Shown one piece after another: positions 1 to 11,134 of a stretch of 64,000 nt of DNA. Under the pieces are notes generated by a model. It did no database searches and had not been told where the DNA came from. It saw only the letters and a program-made list of their open reading frames with translations. A program made the translations under genes and the position numbers. This DNA comes from Otatea glauca. Its lineage: Eukaryota; Streptophyta; Magnoliopsida; Poales; Poaceae. Positions within the stretch are counted from its first letter, which is position 1. Every line of letters starts with the position of its first letter. The DNA is taken from contig CM070711.1 of NCBI GenBank assembly GCA_036346275.1, positions 47,555,435-47,619,434 of the forward strand, in the 5' to 3' direction.

Positions 1-180
1 CGGCTCGGCCCCGAGCCGGCTCGCTCCAACGGCTCAAATCAACGTCGTCTGCCGGGTTTAGTAGAGGTAGTATTTGTAGTATTTACTAAGGGCATTTTGA
101 TCACTTTATATCTAAAATACACGCACGTTGATTAAAAGTGCCAATTAAATAGAAACGGAGGGCTACTAGTAGATAGAATG
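1..180 (+). promoter_or_regulatory. putative FLZ gene promoter region
   Basis: This non-coding stretch precedes the leader of the FLZ gene. It has a GC-rich start (1-60) and an AT-rich segment with a TATA-like TTTATATCTA at about 105-114. A pyrimidine-rich stretch typical of plant 5' leaders begins near 245. The transcription start is inferred only from this order of elements; nothing in the sequence fixes it. Confidence 0.3.
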
Positions 181-1134
181 GGAAAAAAAAAACCAAGGGT
201 GCAGTGCAGTAGGGTCCAACAACTACTAGAACCAAAAGTTCAATTACATAAACCTCTCTCTCTGCACTCTCCTCTATTTCCTTCTCTTTCTCGGACTTTG
301 CAGCCTCTACCCTCTAGTCTCCTCCACCCCACCCACCCGGCAGGGCCGGCAGGCACTGCGCTCTGCGGGCCAGGAGACCAAGGAAGGTTATGTCGTTTCT
401 TGATTCTCCGTTGTGTTTGCCGTTGTTCGTTGGCGATTCTTGGACCTGCATTTCCGTCGGGGAAGAATGGATTTGAACGCGTTCTTTGCTGGGCGGTTTT
501 AATCCGTGTTGGTTCTTGGATATTATTTATCCTCTTGTGGGTTTTCCCGATCGGTTCTTGGGAGTTGGGACTGCGTTTGATCTCTCTCTCTCTCTCTCTC
601 TCTCTGTAGATTTGTGGTGTCTTAATCTCCGCTCGTGTCTGTGTTCTCGAAGAAAATCCCTTCTTACTACTTTCCTTACCGATTACTGATCGTGTTACTT
701 TCATGTTGTCCTTGGTTCTTCAGGAGATTTTGGCGTTCTTGATGAGGTAGCTGCTGCGAGGAGAACTGTGGTGAAGCAAAGGTGAGGATGAGATGATGAT
801 TGATTAATCACAAAAGGCTTTGTCTTTTCTTTTTCTTTTCTTTTTTTGTGTTATCTACGCTTACAAGCTAAGGAACCTGAAAAAACACTTGCGATTCATA
901 AGTCCCTTTTAGTTTGACTCTTGATTGTATAACACTAATTGTTATTTCTCGAGGAATAATTTTCCGTAACAAAATCTCTTCGTCTGATTGTTCTGTTCTT
1001 TTACTCCATGGAGTTTCTTGAAACTGATACTGCTATAAACCCACTTCTTGTAAAGTTGTTTTAGTGTTAAAAAAAATGAAGTTCTAAAATCAAGTTATTG
1101 ACAAAATAGTGGGAAGAAAGCTGGAGGGGATCAA
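181..1134 (+). other. FLZ 5' leader with probable UTR introns
   Basis: Long, T-rich non-coding leader upstream of the FLZ start codon. A strong 3' splice site (TTCTTCAG) ends at 723. It is followed by a short exon-like segment (724-781) ending in a good donor, AAG|GTGAGG, at 782. A T-rich intron-like stretch then runs to about 1100, with candidate acceptors just before the ATG at 1135. The donor of the first leader intron is not clear. Leader introns are inferred from splice signals alone. Confidence 0.45.
581..605. repeat. (TC)12 microsatellite in FLZ leader
   Basis: An uninterrupted TC dinucleotide run of about 12 units, directly followed by GTAG. It lies in the transcribed leader or a leader intron of the FLZ gene. 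CT repeats are common in plant 5' UTRs and are often length-polymorphic. Confidence 0.9.
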
Positions 1135-2067
1135 ATGGCATCTGAGTCCTCCTCGGTTCCACAAACTTCCTCTGAATCGATTGCACAAAAGATGGGGTTC
1201 TTCAGAGTCCCTGACCTTCTTGTCAAACTGAGCACCAAATGCTTGATTGAATTGGATGCGGTCCGCAGTCCAACATCGCCCCTAGACCTCAAATTCTTCA
1301 CAGGCCTTGGTACCAAATCACCAAGATCATCTATCCTTGATGCCAGCCAGAACCGAAAGAACCTGCTTGGTGACAGGGTTGGGCTTGGACTAGTGGATTC
1401 CCTAACCGATGAGAACCCCACACCCATGGGTAGCAGGAAGGTTGTTCTTGGCTCTGAGATGAGGATTACTGATAACCTAACTCGCAAGAACAGCTCCACT
1501 GCTCCTATTCAGGCTGCAGTGGTTGAACAGAAGGATGAGAATATGTGTGATGGGCTGAAGGGCAGTATCATGTCCCTTGATGACATTGTCAATTCAGAGG
1601 ATTACACTTGTGTTGTTTCCCGTGGTCCTAACCCTAGAACTACCCACATTTTTGGAGATCGTGTTTTTGAGTTTCAAAGTGAGCAACTGATGCCCGATGA
1701 GAATAAGTGTGAGGAGAGTTTGCCCCCTAATCTGAATGGGGGTAAGATGAGCTTCTGTTGTTTTTGCAGCGATAAGTTCAAAGAAGGGAAAGACATCTAC
1801 ATCTACCAGTAAGTGATCTAGTATAGTAGATGCACCACTGTTATGGGTGTTTTGCTGGCTTAATAGATCTGCAGTTGTTTTGATTGTTGTTTGATATTTG
1901 GTATCATGTCTTTTAACTGTAGGGGTGACAAATCCTTTTGCAGCATGGAGTGCAGGGAGAATTTCATGGAAGATGAGATGGAAGAAGGTGAACCTGTGAT
2001 AGATCATTGTGTATCTCCTAGCAGCTCATCCTTTAACGATGGTCGTATTTTCCAACTGATCCAGTGA
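1135..2067 (+). CDS. FLZ: FCS-like zinc finger (FLZ/DUF581) protein
   Basis: Two coding exons, 1135-1808 and 1923-2067, join across an intron with GTAAGT donor and TGTAG acceptor. They give 272 residues and a TGA stop. The FLZ domain is split by the intron. Its Cys ligands are C208 and C211 (CxxC) in exon 1, then C231 and C235 (CxxxC) in exon 2, around the family signature KDIYIYQGDKSFCSMECR. The N-terminal part carries the short motif RSPTSPLDLKFF (about residues 44-55) and GSRKVVLGSEMRI, which recur in longer FLZ members; the rest looks disordered. Known FLZ proteins act as plant-specific adaptors that bind SnRK1 kinase subunits in sugar, energy and ABA signalling; that role is inferred from the family. 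The start is the first ATG of the open frame and is followed by MASESSS. The gene looks intact. The acidic tail after the zinc finger (MEDEMEEGE) and the Ser-rich C-terminus are normal for the family. Confidence 0.94.
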
Positions 2068-3388
2068 GCGAGCATCGGTAAACAACTTGATATGGTCGTA
2101 TCTGAAGTGCTGTTTGAGGTTAATAAGTTGCAGCCATGGATGTGATCTTGTTCATCGGGTTGTTGCATGAAGATTTTGTCCGCTGCGGCACTGATGAATT
2201 TACCCCAGTTGTTTTTTTTTATTTTCCTTACTTGGACCCTCGAATTTTTGGAGGAGACTGAACGATGACTGTACTTCCGGTCATATTATTACTTTGATCG
2301 GAAAGGGCGTGTGTGTGTTTGAGCTTGTGTTTGCTTGGACCTCATTTTCAATTGGCTGTCATGTGTTGACACCTTTGATTACTATCATGTATCTAAACCT
2401 ATGTTTCTACATGAACTTTCGCAAAGGAAGTGCTAAACAATAATATTCAATTATACTATGTTGTTCGCCTTTCTTTCTGTCATGAATCTTGATTCCATGA
2501 TGTTGAATTCTTATGTTGAAGTACTATCAGACTCGTCAGGAAGTACGTATCCGTTTGCAACTATGCAATTGTTAGCCTCATGACGAGTACATTGATATGA
2601 ATCACACAAACTGTTAGTAGTAGTTTTCGGGTGACCGCGCATAGTTTACTCTAACCTGCAGTGGCTTGCTGAAACTTGATTGCAATTAATGCAAGATTAC
2701 TGAATTGCTCTTCAAGCGAAATAATGTCTCCTCTTTCTGTACCGTTTGGGTAACCAACGAAAAAGGCACACTCATAAGTGATTAGGCTTAATCCCTAGCT
2801 ATTCAAATAAGCCCTAAAGCTTGCTGGTAGACAGACTAGTAGTAGTACATAATATCGCTGAAACCTTGCAATATGCCCTCATTATATGAACTTACAACGC
2901 TCTAAAAACATTTCAATATGCTAGCAGAGCCAGTAAGCAAATTTGCAACCAAGTTCGTTCCTGCAGTCCAAAAAGTTTGTTCATGTCATTTGGTTGCAAC
3001 TGTTAACATACATGTAAGGCTCACATTCAATGATCCATGCAGTTTGCCCTCATTGCAAGCTGCCGCACAAAATAAATATAGAAAAGGTACATGATTACAA
3101 CCCGTGAACAACTAATTGACGATCGAGAATCACTAACCTACAGAAAACCATCTCGATCAGCAGGCTGCTAATTTTTTTTTCCATTTTCACTGTTGCTCGA
3201 AATGCATCAAAATGAGGTTTTTGTTCAGCTGCAGGTGCAAAGCAGACGACTGATACGGTGGCAATCGGTTCAGCATTTCACAGGCAAGAGCGAGGTGCTA
3301 GTGCTACTTCATGGAGTGACTCGTTTTTTGAAGGACGCAAAAGCTTCGCGTGGAACTTCATTATGGAGAACACAGAGGGTAGTACAAG
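2068..3388. other. FLZ 3' UTR and intergenic DNA
   Basis: No coding potential is seen. The first 300-400 bases are probably FLZ 3' UTR (T-rich, TGTGTGTGTTTG near 2310, AATAATATT near 2440). The remainder is AT-rich intergenic sequence with no recognisable repeat ends or RNA genes. Confidence 0.5.
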
Positions 3389-4041
3389 CAAGCAGGGTTT
3401 CAAATTTCATTTTCGGTTTATATCTCGATCCCTACCGAAATTCGAAATTTCGGCGAAATCTCGTTATTTTGGACAAAATCCGACGAAATTCAAAACGCAA
3501 AATGCAAATTCGGAATTTTCGGACCAAATTTCGGACGAAATTTCCAAAATTTTTGTAAATTTCAACTGAACAAAAAATGGTTCAAACGAAATTTTGGCAA
3601 GGTTACTGCCCCAATTATGTTCATTCTGTTTTTGACTTTTTAAAAATAACAAATAAAGTTCAATTATTCTGAAAATTTCTATGTATGATCATACACTACT
3701 AAACATAGTACCATAAAATTTTCAGATCATTTATCAAGCTTGTACAATTTTATAAAAATCTGAAAGTGTTTCTGCCAAAATTTTAAAATATTTCAAAAAT
3801 TCGTTTTTCAACAAATTTTCATAGAAGATGACTTTTTTAAGGGTTATTGGACCAAATCCGGTCAAATTCGGCCCTAAAAGTTTTAAAAACCGGCCAAAAA
3901 TCATGAAATTTCGCTGAAAAAACGATAATGCTGTAGCAATTTCAAGTTTTTTTATCCAGTCGGTAATTTGGATTTCGTGGTGGCCCGAAATTCAAAATTT
4001 TGGTGAAAATTTGCCAAAATTCGGTGAAATTTTTATCCACA
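3389..4041. mobile_element. hAT-like MITE (AT-rich, GAAATTTCGG-rich)
   Basis: A 653-bp, AT-rich, non-coding segment packed with variants of GAAATTTCGG and its complement. It is flanked by a perfect 8-bp direct repeat AGTACAAG (3381-3388 and 4042-4049). The ends are imperfect inverted repeats (GGGTTTCAAATTTCA on the left; GGATAAAAATTTCA read inward from the right). An 8-bp target duplication and short terminal repeats are what hAT elements leave. The lack of any transposase makes it a non-autonomous copy. The family is not identified, and exact ends are uncertain by a few bases. Confidence 0.5.
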
Positions 4042-4049
4042 AGTACAAG

Positions 4050-6060
4050 ATCTTGTTTTACACAACTGAGACTCCACAGAAAGAGTGATGTGTTTTTATT
4101 TGAGAAATTTTACAGTGCATTATTGCAGCGATCCGCGTAATTTACTCAGGATAATGATAGTAATTTTGTCATTAACTCTGAGGTAATTACGCTGATATGG
4201 ATATATTAGCTAATAAAATATTGAGCGGACCCAACATTTTATTAGTTAATACAACGCATTTAGAGTGATGCAACAAAAGAAAAAATTAGAGTCTGAAATA
4301 AAAACTTATTACATTCTATTATCACGATGGCTGTAACTCCATTACAACTAATTATACATAGGGTCGAAGTACAAAAAAAATATAATCCTAAAAGTACTAA
4401 TTACCCTGACAATTGATAAAGCCTATGTATGATCTATCCAATGATCTATTCCTCCTGATAGCCCACATCCTGGTAGTCCTGATCTTACGGGTGCTCCTCT
4501 CCCCATACCTCGTAGTAGAACCCATTGGGATTCATGTCCTAACCGGATGCTTGACCACCAAAACCATTCCCTAAGCAAAAGGAGATTTAGCAAGAGTGGG
4601 TACAAAAGTACTTAGCAAGCATTAATAGCAAAATGCATTCTATGACGTTTTTCCTCTACATCCATCTCAAATACTGTCTACAACCTTCTGGAGTAATATT
4701 TCCTCAAAAACCATTTTTAGATAATGGAATTTTTATTAGGAAATTTATGTTGTTGATTTTACTTATCAAAAATGCTATTAGCACTCGTATATGAGGCAGA
4801 CTTAGCTTCCGTAGCCTTCAATCCAGGTTACAAGCATGAATTCATGATTTGACCATGCGCAAGTTTGTACTACTTTACCCAGAGAGAACCCAACCTCAGT
4901 TGAGAACCCAGGACATTTATCACTACTCAGGTATGAGATCTCCAACCTGCTAACTCAAGCCGAGGACACCTTTCCCAGGTAGTCCCGTCGACTTATAGCT
5001 AACAGTTGTACTCCTGATTAACAACATAGTACAGTACTCTGTCTAACAACGTAGTATTGTACTCCGACTAACAACGGCAGTACTCTACCCAAGGCTTTAC
5101 ATATAGAGCCCCAAAGAATCAACCATAGCTGGTTTTGTGTGTCTCTCACTAGGTCGAACCGGCGTATCCCAGTTTCACACATCTCTTAGTTATTTACTCT
5201 TATCCCAATATGGAGATCATAACATCGTCATAGGACAACCTTTTCTAGTCGTTTTCACACACTATGGTTGATACGAACATTACGGCTCATTGCCCGAGTG
5301 TATGGATTTAGCCTTATATCATAGCCTATGTAGAGGATCCCACCGGCATGACAATCATTCTCATCGGCGCTCTCTAGTCACCATATATATACACATATCA
5401 CACTGACTCCATTCGTTGGAAGAGCCATTTCATGCATTCACAATTCAAGAACTGCACTAGCAGTCTATCAACACTTCTATTTATTAACAACAAACCACTG
5501 CCGCAGTAGCTCACAATTATCTATCTTTCCAACAATGTCTGATTTGAAGTTTTATTTTAAATCTACCTTTCCATGTATTGATGATATTTGAAAATATTTA
5601 AAAATAATTTCACAAATATGATCAAGGGAAGCTTGCCTAGATTTTGATAAAAGAAATCATTATTGCGCGGTTGTTGATGAAGATCAACGGTTGGATTGAA
5701 TTTAATTCCTGAAATTATAAAATACCACATCTTAGGTGGTTATTAGATTTTTGCATTTTTTTACGGCATTCAACCCTTTCCTCTATTTGACTTAGATTGG
5801 TACATAGAATTTGCTTATTTTACATTAAGATTTATGAGTTGGTCGCATTTTAATCTAGCGAATTTTACACTTGAGGTATTTTAGCTTGCCATATTTTAAT
5901 TTGGTGCATTTTAATCTATGCGATTTATTAAAAATTCTGGATTGTGATTTCATCTTAGTGGGTGCATTATTTTCCTTTTTTAATCATTATGGCAGTTGCT
6001 AGTTTTAGATGTCTCTATTTAATTATTCGTTGACATTCATCCTCTTTGTGCTTTTATTAA
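4050..6060. repeat. degenerate LTR-like DNA with GTAC hairpin
   Basis: Non-coding, AT-rich. At 4598-4613 it carries GGGTACAAAAGTACTT, followed by AGCAAG. This closely resembles the hairpin of the solo LTRs elsewhere in the window (for example 34584-34599). About 270 bases further on is a block with TTTGTACTACTTTACCCAG that echoes a conserved ACTTTACCCAC block of those LTRs. The segment is therefore probably an old, related LTR lying in the same orientation as copies A, B, E and F. Its ends cannot be found. Confidence 0.35.
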
Positions 6061-6100
6061 ATTTTTCTAACGTTGCGGTAAATCCTTATTGATGTTATGA

Positions 6101-8460
6101 TTGTTGATTATCTATTTATTTATTTTCTCCTCTTTTTTATTTTTTAATTTCTTTTTCTTTTCCTCCCCTTCTTTTCTTCCTTTTTTTTCTCTTTTCTCTC
6201 TTCATGGGCATCGATCCTTATCCTCTCCTCTTCTTTTCTTTCTCTCCTCTCTCCTTCACTCCTTTTGGCTCTTCCCCAGATTAGGCCCAGCCCCTTTGCT
6301 CACCGGTGCCGGTGATGGCTCCCCCCTCCTCCGGTCACTGCCCGACCTCCACCGCAGTCTACTCTTGGGCCCAAGCGACCCCACGCTCGGGCCAGCACAC
6401 GCCCATGCAACTCACCCCACCTGGCTGCCTTGGGCTACCTCCTCCCTGGCTCGCTCCCTGCCGCCTTGTTGCCCGGCCTCTTGGCCCCGAGCCACCGCTC
6501 AGCCCCGGGTTTCCCCTCACCTCACATCGGGCTGCTGCCGCCTAGGCGAGCCCGCCTTCCTGGCCACCTGGTGCACTGACTCAGCCATGGCTACCGGCCA
6601 TTAGCCATCGGCCTCAGCTCTCTCTATCGCCTGTGCCGCCTAGCCTGTCTCCTTGTCCTCCTCCCTGTGCAAGCGCCCTGGTCCGTCAGAGCCCGGTCGT
6701 CGCCTCTACCGACTCCTTTGGCCGCCCTCCTGCTAGGTTCGAGCTACCAGGCCGCCCCCAATCGACTCCACCGAGCCCCCATCTCGAGCTGCCACCCATT
6801 ACACTGCCTCGGCCGGTTACTCTTTTCCCCCTATTTTTATTCCCCTTGTTGTCTGATAATTCCATACTAGTTTCTTGCTATGTGATGATCATAATGTTCA
6901 TATATTTTTCAATTTGGTTGATGATGACTACGAGGTGGTGCTCTTGGGTTTGGAGGTGCAACTTCGACATCCGACAATCCCCTAGTATGCCGGAGAGTGT
7001 TAAGCGGTTGCTGGACACACGATGTGCAGCCCCTAAGAATGTTACCCCCCACTGAGACCACTAATCCTCCTGTTGTCTTTAGCCTCTAAACTGATTTTGC
7101 TATTGCTAATCCTATGTTGGTGCTTACTGGCATGAATAATGGAGTACCTGCTATTGTGGGGATGTACTGGGGTGCAGGAGTGTGATGCTAAAGATGGGGA
7201 TGAAGGGTGGTCTTTCTCCTGTCTTGAGGCTCCTGGCTCCCTGACTTGGTGCTCCTCCTCCTTCTGGTAGCTTGCTCCTAGTTGTGGCTTTGTGATGATG
7301 GCTTGGTGGTGGCTTGCCCCTTGGTGGTCTTGCTCCTCCTGGTGCTTGCTTGGTGCTTGGCTTGTGTGGAGCTTGCTTCTTAGAGGTGGTTTTGTGCTTG
7401 GGCTTGTGGTGGCTTGCTCCTCCTTCCTGGCTTCCTGGTGGTCTTAGCTAGGGGCTTCCTGGAGGCTTGCTTGGAATGGATGGCTTGCTCTTCTGGTGTT
7501 TTGCTTTGCTTTGTGGAAATGATGGAGGTGACTAGGCTAGCTTGGCTTTGCGTGGTTTTGGTGGCCTCTTGATCTTGGCCTCCTTTGCTCCTGATGCTCT
7601 CTCTCTGGTGGCTTTGGCTTACCGTGGATGCTTTGATTGGTGGTGTTGCTAGTGTGGCTTTGCCTTATGGTTAACTTCGGGGCTTTGCCTTATAGTTGTG
7701 ATGCAAGGCTGCCTTAAGGGTTAAGGTTGGCACGGGAGGATGGTTTCGGTTGAGGGCTATCCTAATGCACAGTATTTTCATGTCTATCTTTTTCTACTGT
7801 GGAGGTTTTTACCTTTTTACGGCGGAAATGATTTTGCTACCGTGCAATCTTTTTACTATTCGCGTGCATACAAATAAATTTCAGGTTTGTATAATTGCCA
7901 AGTGATGAAACCCTAATTCGTGAGAGGTGCCGATTTGGCCCCGGACGAATCTAGTATCTCAGTGAGCGATACCATCTCATACGGGTACGACGGCAACTCT
8001 TCTTTTTAATCTCTTTTACCACTTTAATTTATTACCTCTTGGTTATATATCAATGCTCGACTAACCTATTTCAGGGGATTGAAGCCGAAGGTCAATTGAA
8101 GCTTAGATTTTAGGAAATTAACATTCTAGAAATTTTTATTTTTGAGATGTAATTGATTATTCATGTAATTTGTATTTTTGAGAATGTAACTGAGTATTCT
8201 TGTTTATTGAAATTAATGCCGGTGTATGATTACTTTTTTGCTAATTAATTTAATTTTGTGAGTTATTAATTTATGTTAATGATCTTCTGTGCACGAATAA
8301 TAGCCTAGGTTATTTCAATTATACTGATAGTATACGGTGGATAGTAGAAATCAGATCTAGCCATTGATTTGTTGAGGATATTCCTGCTAGTCTACTACCG
8401 GAGGGAGTATAAATTAATATTAGCTAATCTGATCCATTGGATCAAAAAAGAATAAATGGC
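6101..8460. repeat. unclassified low-complexity/repeat DNA
   Basis: There is no supportable gene. 6110-6290 is almost pure pyrimidine. 6300-6830 is GC-rich with Pro/Ser-coding shadows. 7180-7700 is cryptically simple, built from CTTG, TGG and CTCCT words. 7760-8130 looks like retroelement leader or LTR sequence. Near 8398-8411 is CTACCGGAGGGAGTA, similar to the CGGAGGGAG end of Stowaway MITEs, but no matching left end was found. Treated as decayed transposon DNA. Confidence 0.4.
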
Positions 8461-8865
8461 TCATATTGAATTTAATATAGCGTAAAAGAGCTCTTTTATT
8501 TACCATTGCTTCGAAGTATATATGATCCGTCGAGGCGTGAACTGAAGAATCATACATTTTCATTATATCCGCGATAGCATTGTCTCAGGATGCTGTTAAA
8601 CATAAGTTTAAAAACAACATTGAGAGTAGTGAACTTGACTCGTAAGCATATTGTATGGCTGAATGGTGCGAGTGTTGAATCCATGCATCAGCATTGCACA
8701 ACAAGACATAATTAAGTTTATGATTCTTGTGCAGTAGCTAGCTGAGAGTGAATCCAGAACCTCCCACCAAATGTAAACTGGGAAAATTGGTCTCCGCATA
8801 GCCCTGTTACATGTAGAGTGACAAAAATTGGTCGAAGATGGCAAAGCTGGGCATAGTCCCACCAA

Positions 8866-11134
8866 ATGTCGGATCCAGTGAAATTTAGGGTATATTATGG
8901 CGATGGTGAAATAAAAACTGGGCAGAAAGATGTTGATTTAAGTAGCTTTTTAGTCACTATGGTTGAGCACTCGTTCCCCGATAGTGTTAGTATTCGTGAT
9001 ATAAAGCTTTGGTTGACCCAATATTTTTTTCTGAATCCACATGTTTACTCTGTTACCATCCAAATCTTATTTACGCGTAGTAAGGGTGACCCGGCTATGT
9101 GGGAGTTGAAGAAAGTAGATCAGACATACTTGTGGGAGAAATTGTTAAGGTGGTGCAAGAGATCTCGCCTTGAATTTGTGATGTGGTGCAGGCTTGCCCT
9201 AGAGAAGAGGTGGATATTAGTGGTGTGGGCGAGAGCGGCACATCGGCTACAACTGAACAAGTTCAGGCAGTAGTGCCGGTTGAGGTAGCAGCGGGGGATG
9301 ATAACAGGGATGCAGCAAACGCAAAAGGTCGGGCCGATGAAGGGGAGGAGATCGAGCAACTTGTTGATCATTTGGAGTGGGTGGACCATATGGTGATATA
9401 AGAGGAAGCTGAAATGTTGGAGTTTGATGATGGCATCGACGAAGATGAGTAAGGGGGATGAAGATGATGAAATGCATGGTAGTACTGGGGCAGCGGAGGT
9501 ACCCATCCCTGATGAATGGAACAGGCAAAACAAAGCTGGTATGGAAGCTTTGTGGGGCCATGAGTCGCGTTGGGAGTATAGTACCAATGCCATTCAGCTG
9601 AATCAAATATTCCCGAACAATTATGAATTGAAGTTGGCAGTGAGGCTGTGAGCACTATCGCTGCAGAGAGTTCCGGGTTGTCTTGTCCAGGCCAGATAGG
9701 TACACAGTGAAGTGCAAAACCGATGGATGTGAATTCCGAGTTCATGCATACAAGCCGAAGTGCGAGACGTATTGGATTGCATCACGAGTGGAGGAGCACA
9801 CATGCAGACTAGAAAATATTCTGGTGAAACACCGCAACTTGAATGCGGCTCTAATTGCTAGCGTGATGTTCAATGAAATCATTGAGAAGCGGGACATTGA
9901 GTGTTCGTATATTCAGAAAGCAATCTTAAGAATATTTAAGTTCAGATAAGTTACTCGATAGCCTGGCGTGTGAAGCAAAAAGTATTAGAGAGGAGGTTTG
10001 ATACATACGAGGCTTCGTATTGCAACCTACCTCGTATACTTGATGTCTTGAAGCAAACCAACCCTGGCACATACACCGCTTTCAAAGAAAGTGAAGCAGA
10101 TGGTAATGGAATCTCGACATTTTATCGTGCTTTTTTTCATTGGGTCCTTGTATTGTGTCATTCAGATACTGTCGTTCATTGCTTTGTGTCGACAGTACAT
10201 TTTGATTGGGAAATACAAAGGGTAGATTCTAACGGCCATTGTAGTTGATGTGAACAACCACATACTTCTATTGGCCTTTGCATTTGTTGAAGGTGAGAAC
10301 CAGGATAGCTGGCTGTGGTTTTTCAGACATTTGAATTTCGGGGTAGTTAGTGATCGGTCCAATGTGTGCATCATTCATGATCGTCACAAAAGGTATCCTT
10401 TCGGCAATTAAGACTCTACAGGAGGACCTTGATGAGCCATTCTCATGGCGTGACTTGCAGAACATGTGGTGCATGAGACATTTGGGAAAATTTTTTTCAA
10501 GTAGTTCAGGAATAAGAAACTGATGAACCTATTTAAGAGGTTATGCAAGCAGAATCAGGCACGTAAGTTCAACGCGCTATTAGCCGAGTTGGATAAGCAC
10601 ACTAGCGCACATATCGAAGAGATGAAGAAGCAACCACCTATACCGAATGATTTCCCACCCAAAAGGCTAGCACCCCTTGGGGAGCTCGATCCTCCTAATC
10701 TGAGGAGACGATCGTCAAGGAACATAAAGTGTTTCTCGCACTGGATAGAAGCGGAGCCTTTAGAGAAGTGGGCATTCCTCCATGACACTGGAGGCGCCAG
10801 GTTAGTATAGTAAATTAAGATATTTACGGCGGTTGAACAAATGAGGTTATTGTACTAACTGATATGTGTTGAACAGGTTTGGTGTCATGACAACAAATAT
10901 AGCCGAGGTTTACAATTGGGTCATCAGAGACCTTCGTCCGCTACCACTTGTGGCCATCCTGGAAGGCATGTTGCACGACATCGTTGCCTACTTCCAGAAA
11001 AGGCATGCCAAGGCTGTACTCCATGCCACGACATTGCAAATGCCGTATTATTGGCGGATGATGACCTACATGGAGGAACAAACCATAAAAGCTCAGCAGC
11101 ATATGGCGCGTAGCTTCGGAATCACTGAGTACCG
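8866..11134 (+). pseudogene. MULE (MuDR-type) transposase, 5' part, broken
   Basis: Relic of a Mutator-like transposase. It starts at an ATG giving MSDPVKFRVYYGDGE, a typical MULE N-terminus. Frame changes near 9183 and 9402-9424 and stops near 9430 and 9650 break the frame. Recognisable in order are an acidic linker (9230-9480); the N-terminal DNA-binding region with KCKTDGCEFRVHA (about 9710); the MULE transposase core with LLAFAFVEGENQDSWLWFF (10258-10325) and NVCIIHDRH (about 10360); and a region with HDTGGAR then FGVMTTNIAEVYNWV. A 76-bp GT-AG intron (10801-10876) joins the last two. The frame stops abruptly inside ITEYR at 11134, where a solo LTR is inserted; the remainder resumes at 31026. 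MULE transposases excise and insert class II elements through terminal inverted repeats. This copy cannot make protein. No terminal repeats were identified. Confidence 0.88.

Noticed and set aside
178..704. Overlapping ORFs of 143 and 154 codons upstream of FLZ
   Set aside because: They are low-complexity Leu/Ser or Arg/Glu text produced by the CT-rich leader and the TC microsatellite. This is a UTR, not a gene.
6101..7055. Pro/Ser-rich frames of 167, 79, 140 and 67 codons
   Set aside because: They arise from pyrimidine-rich and GC-rich low-complexity DNA. No frame shows a domain, and no splice structure joins them.
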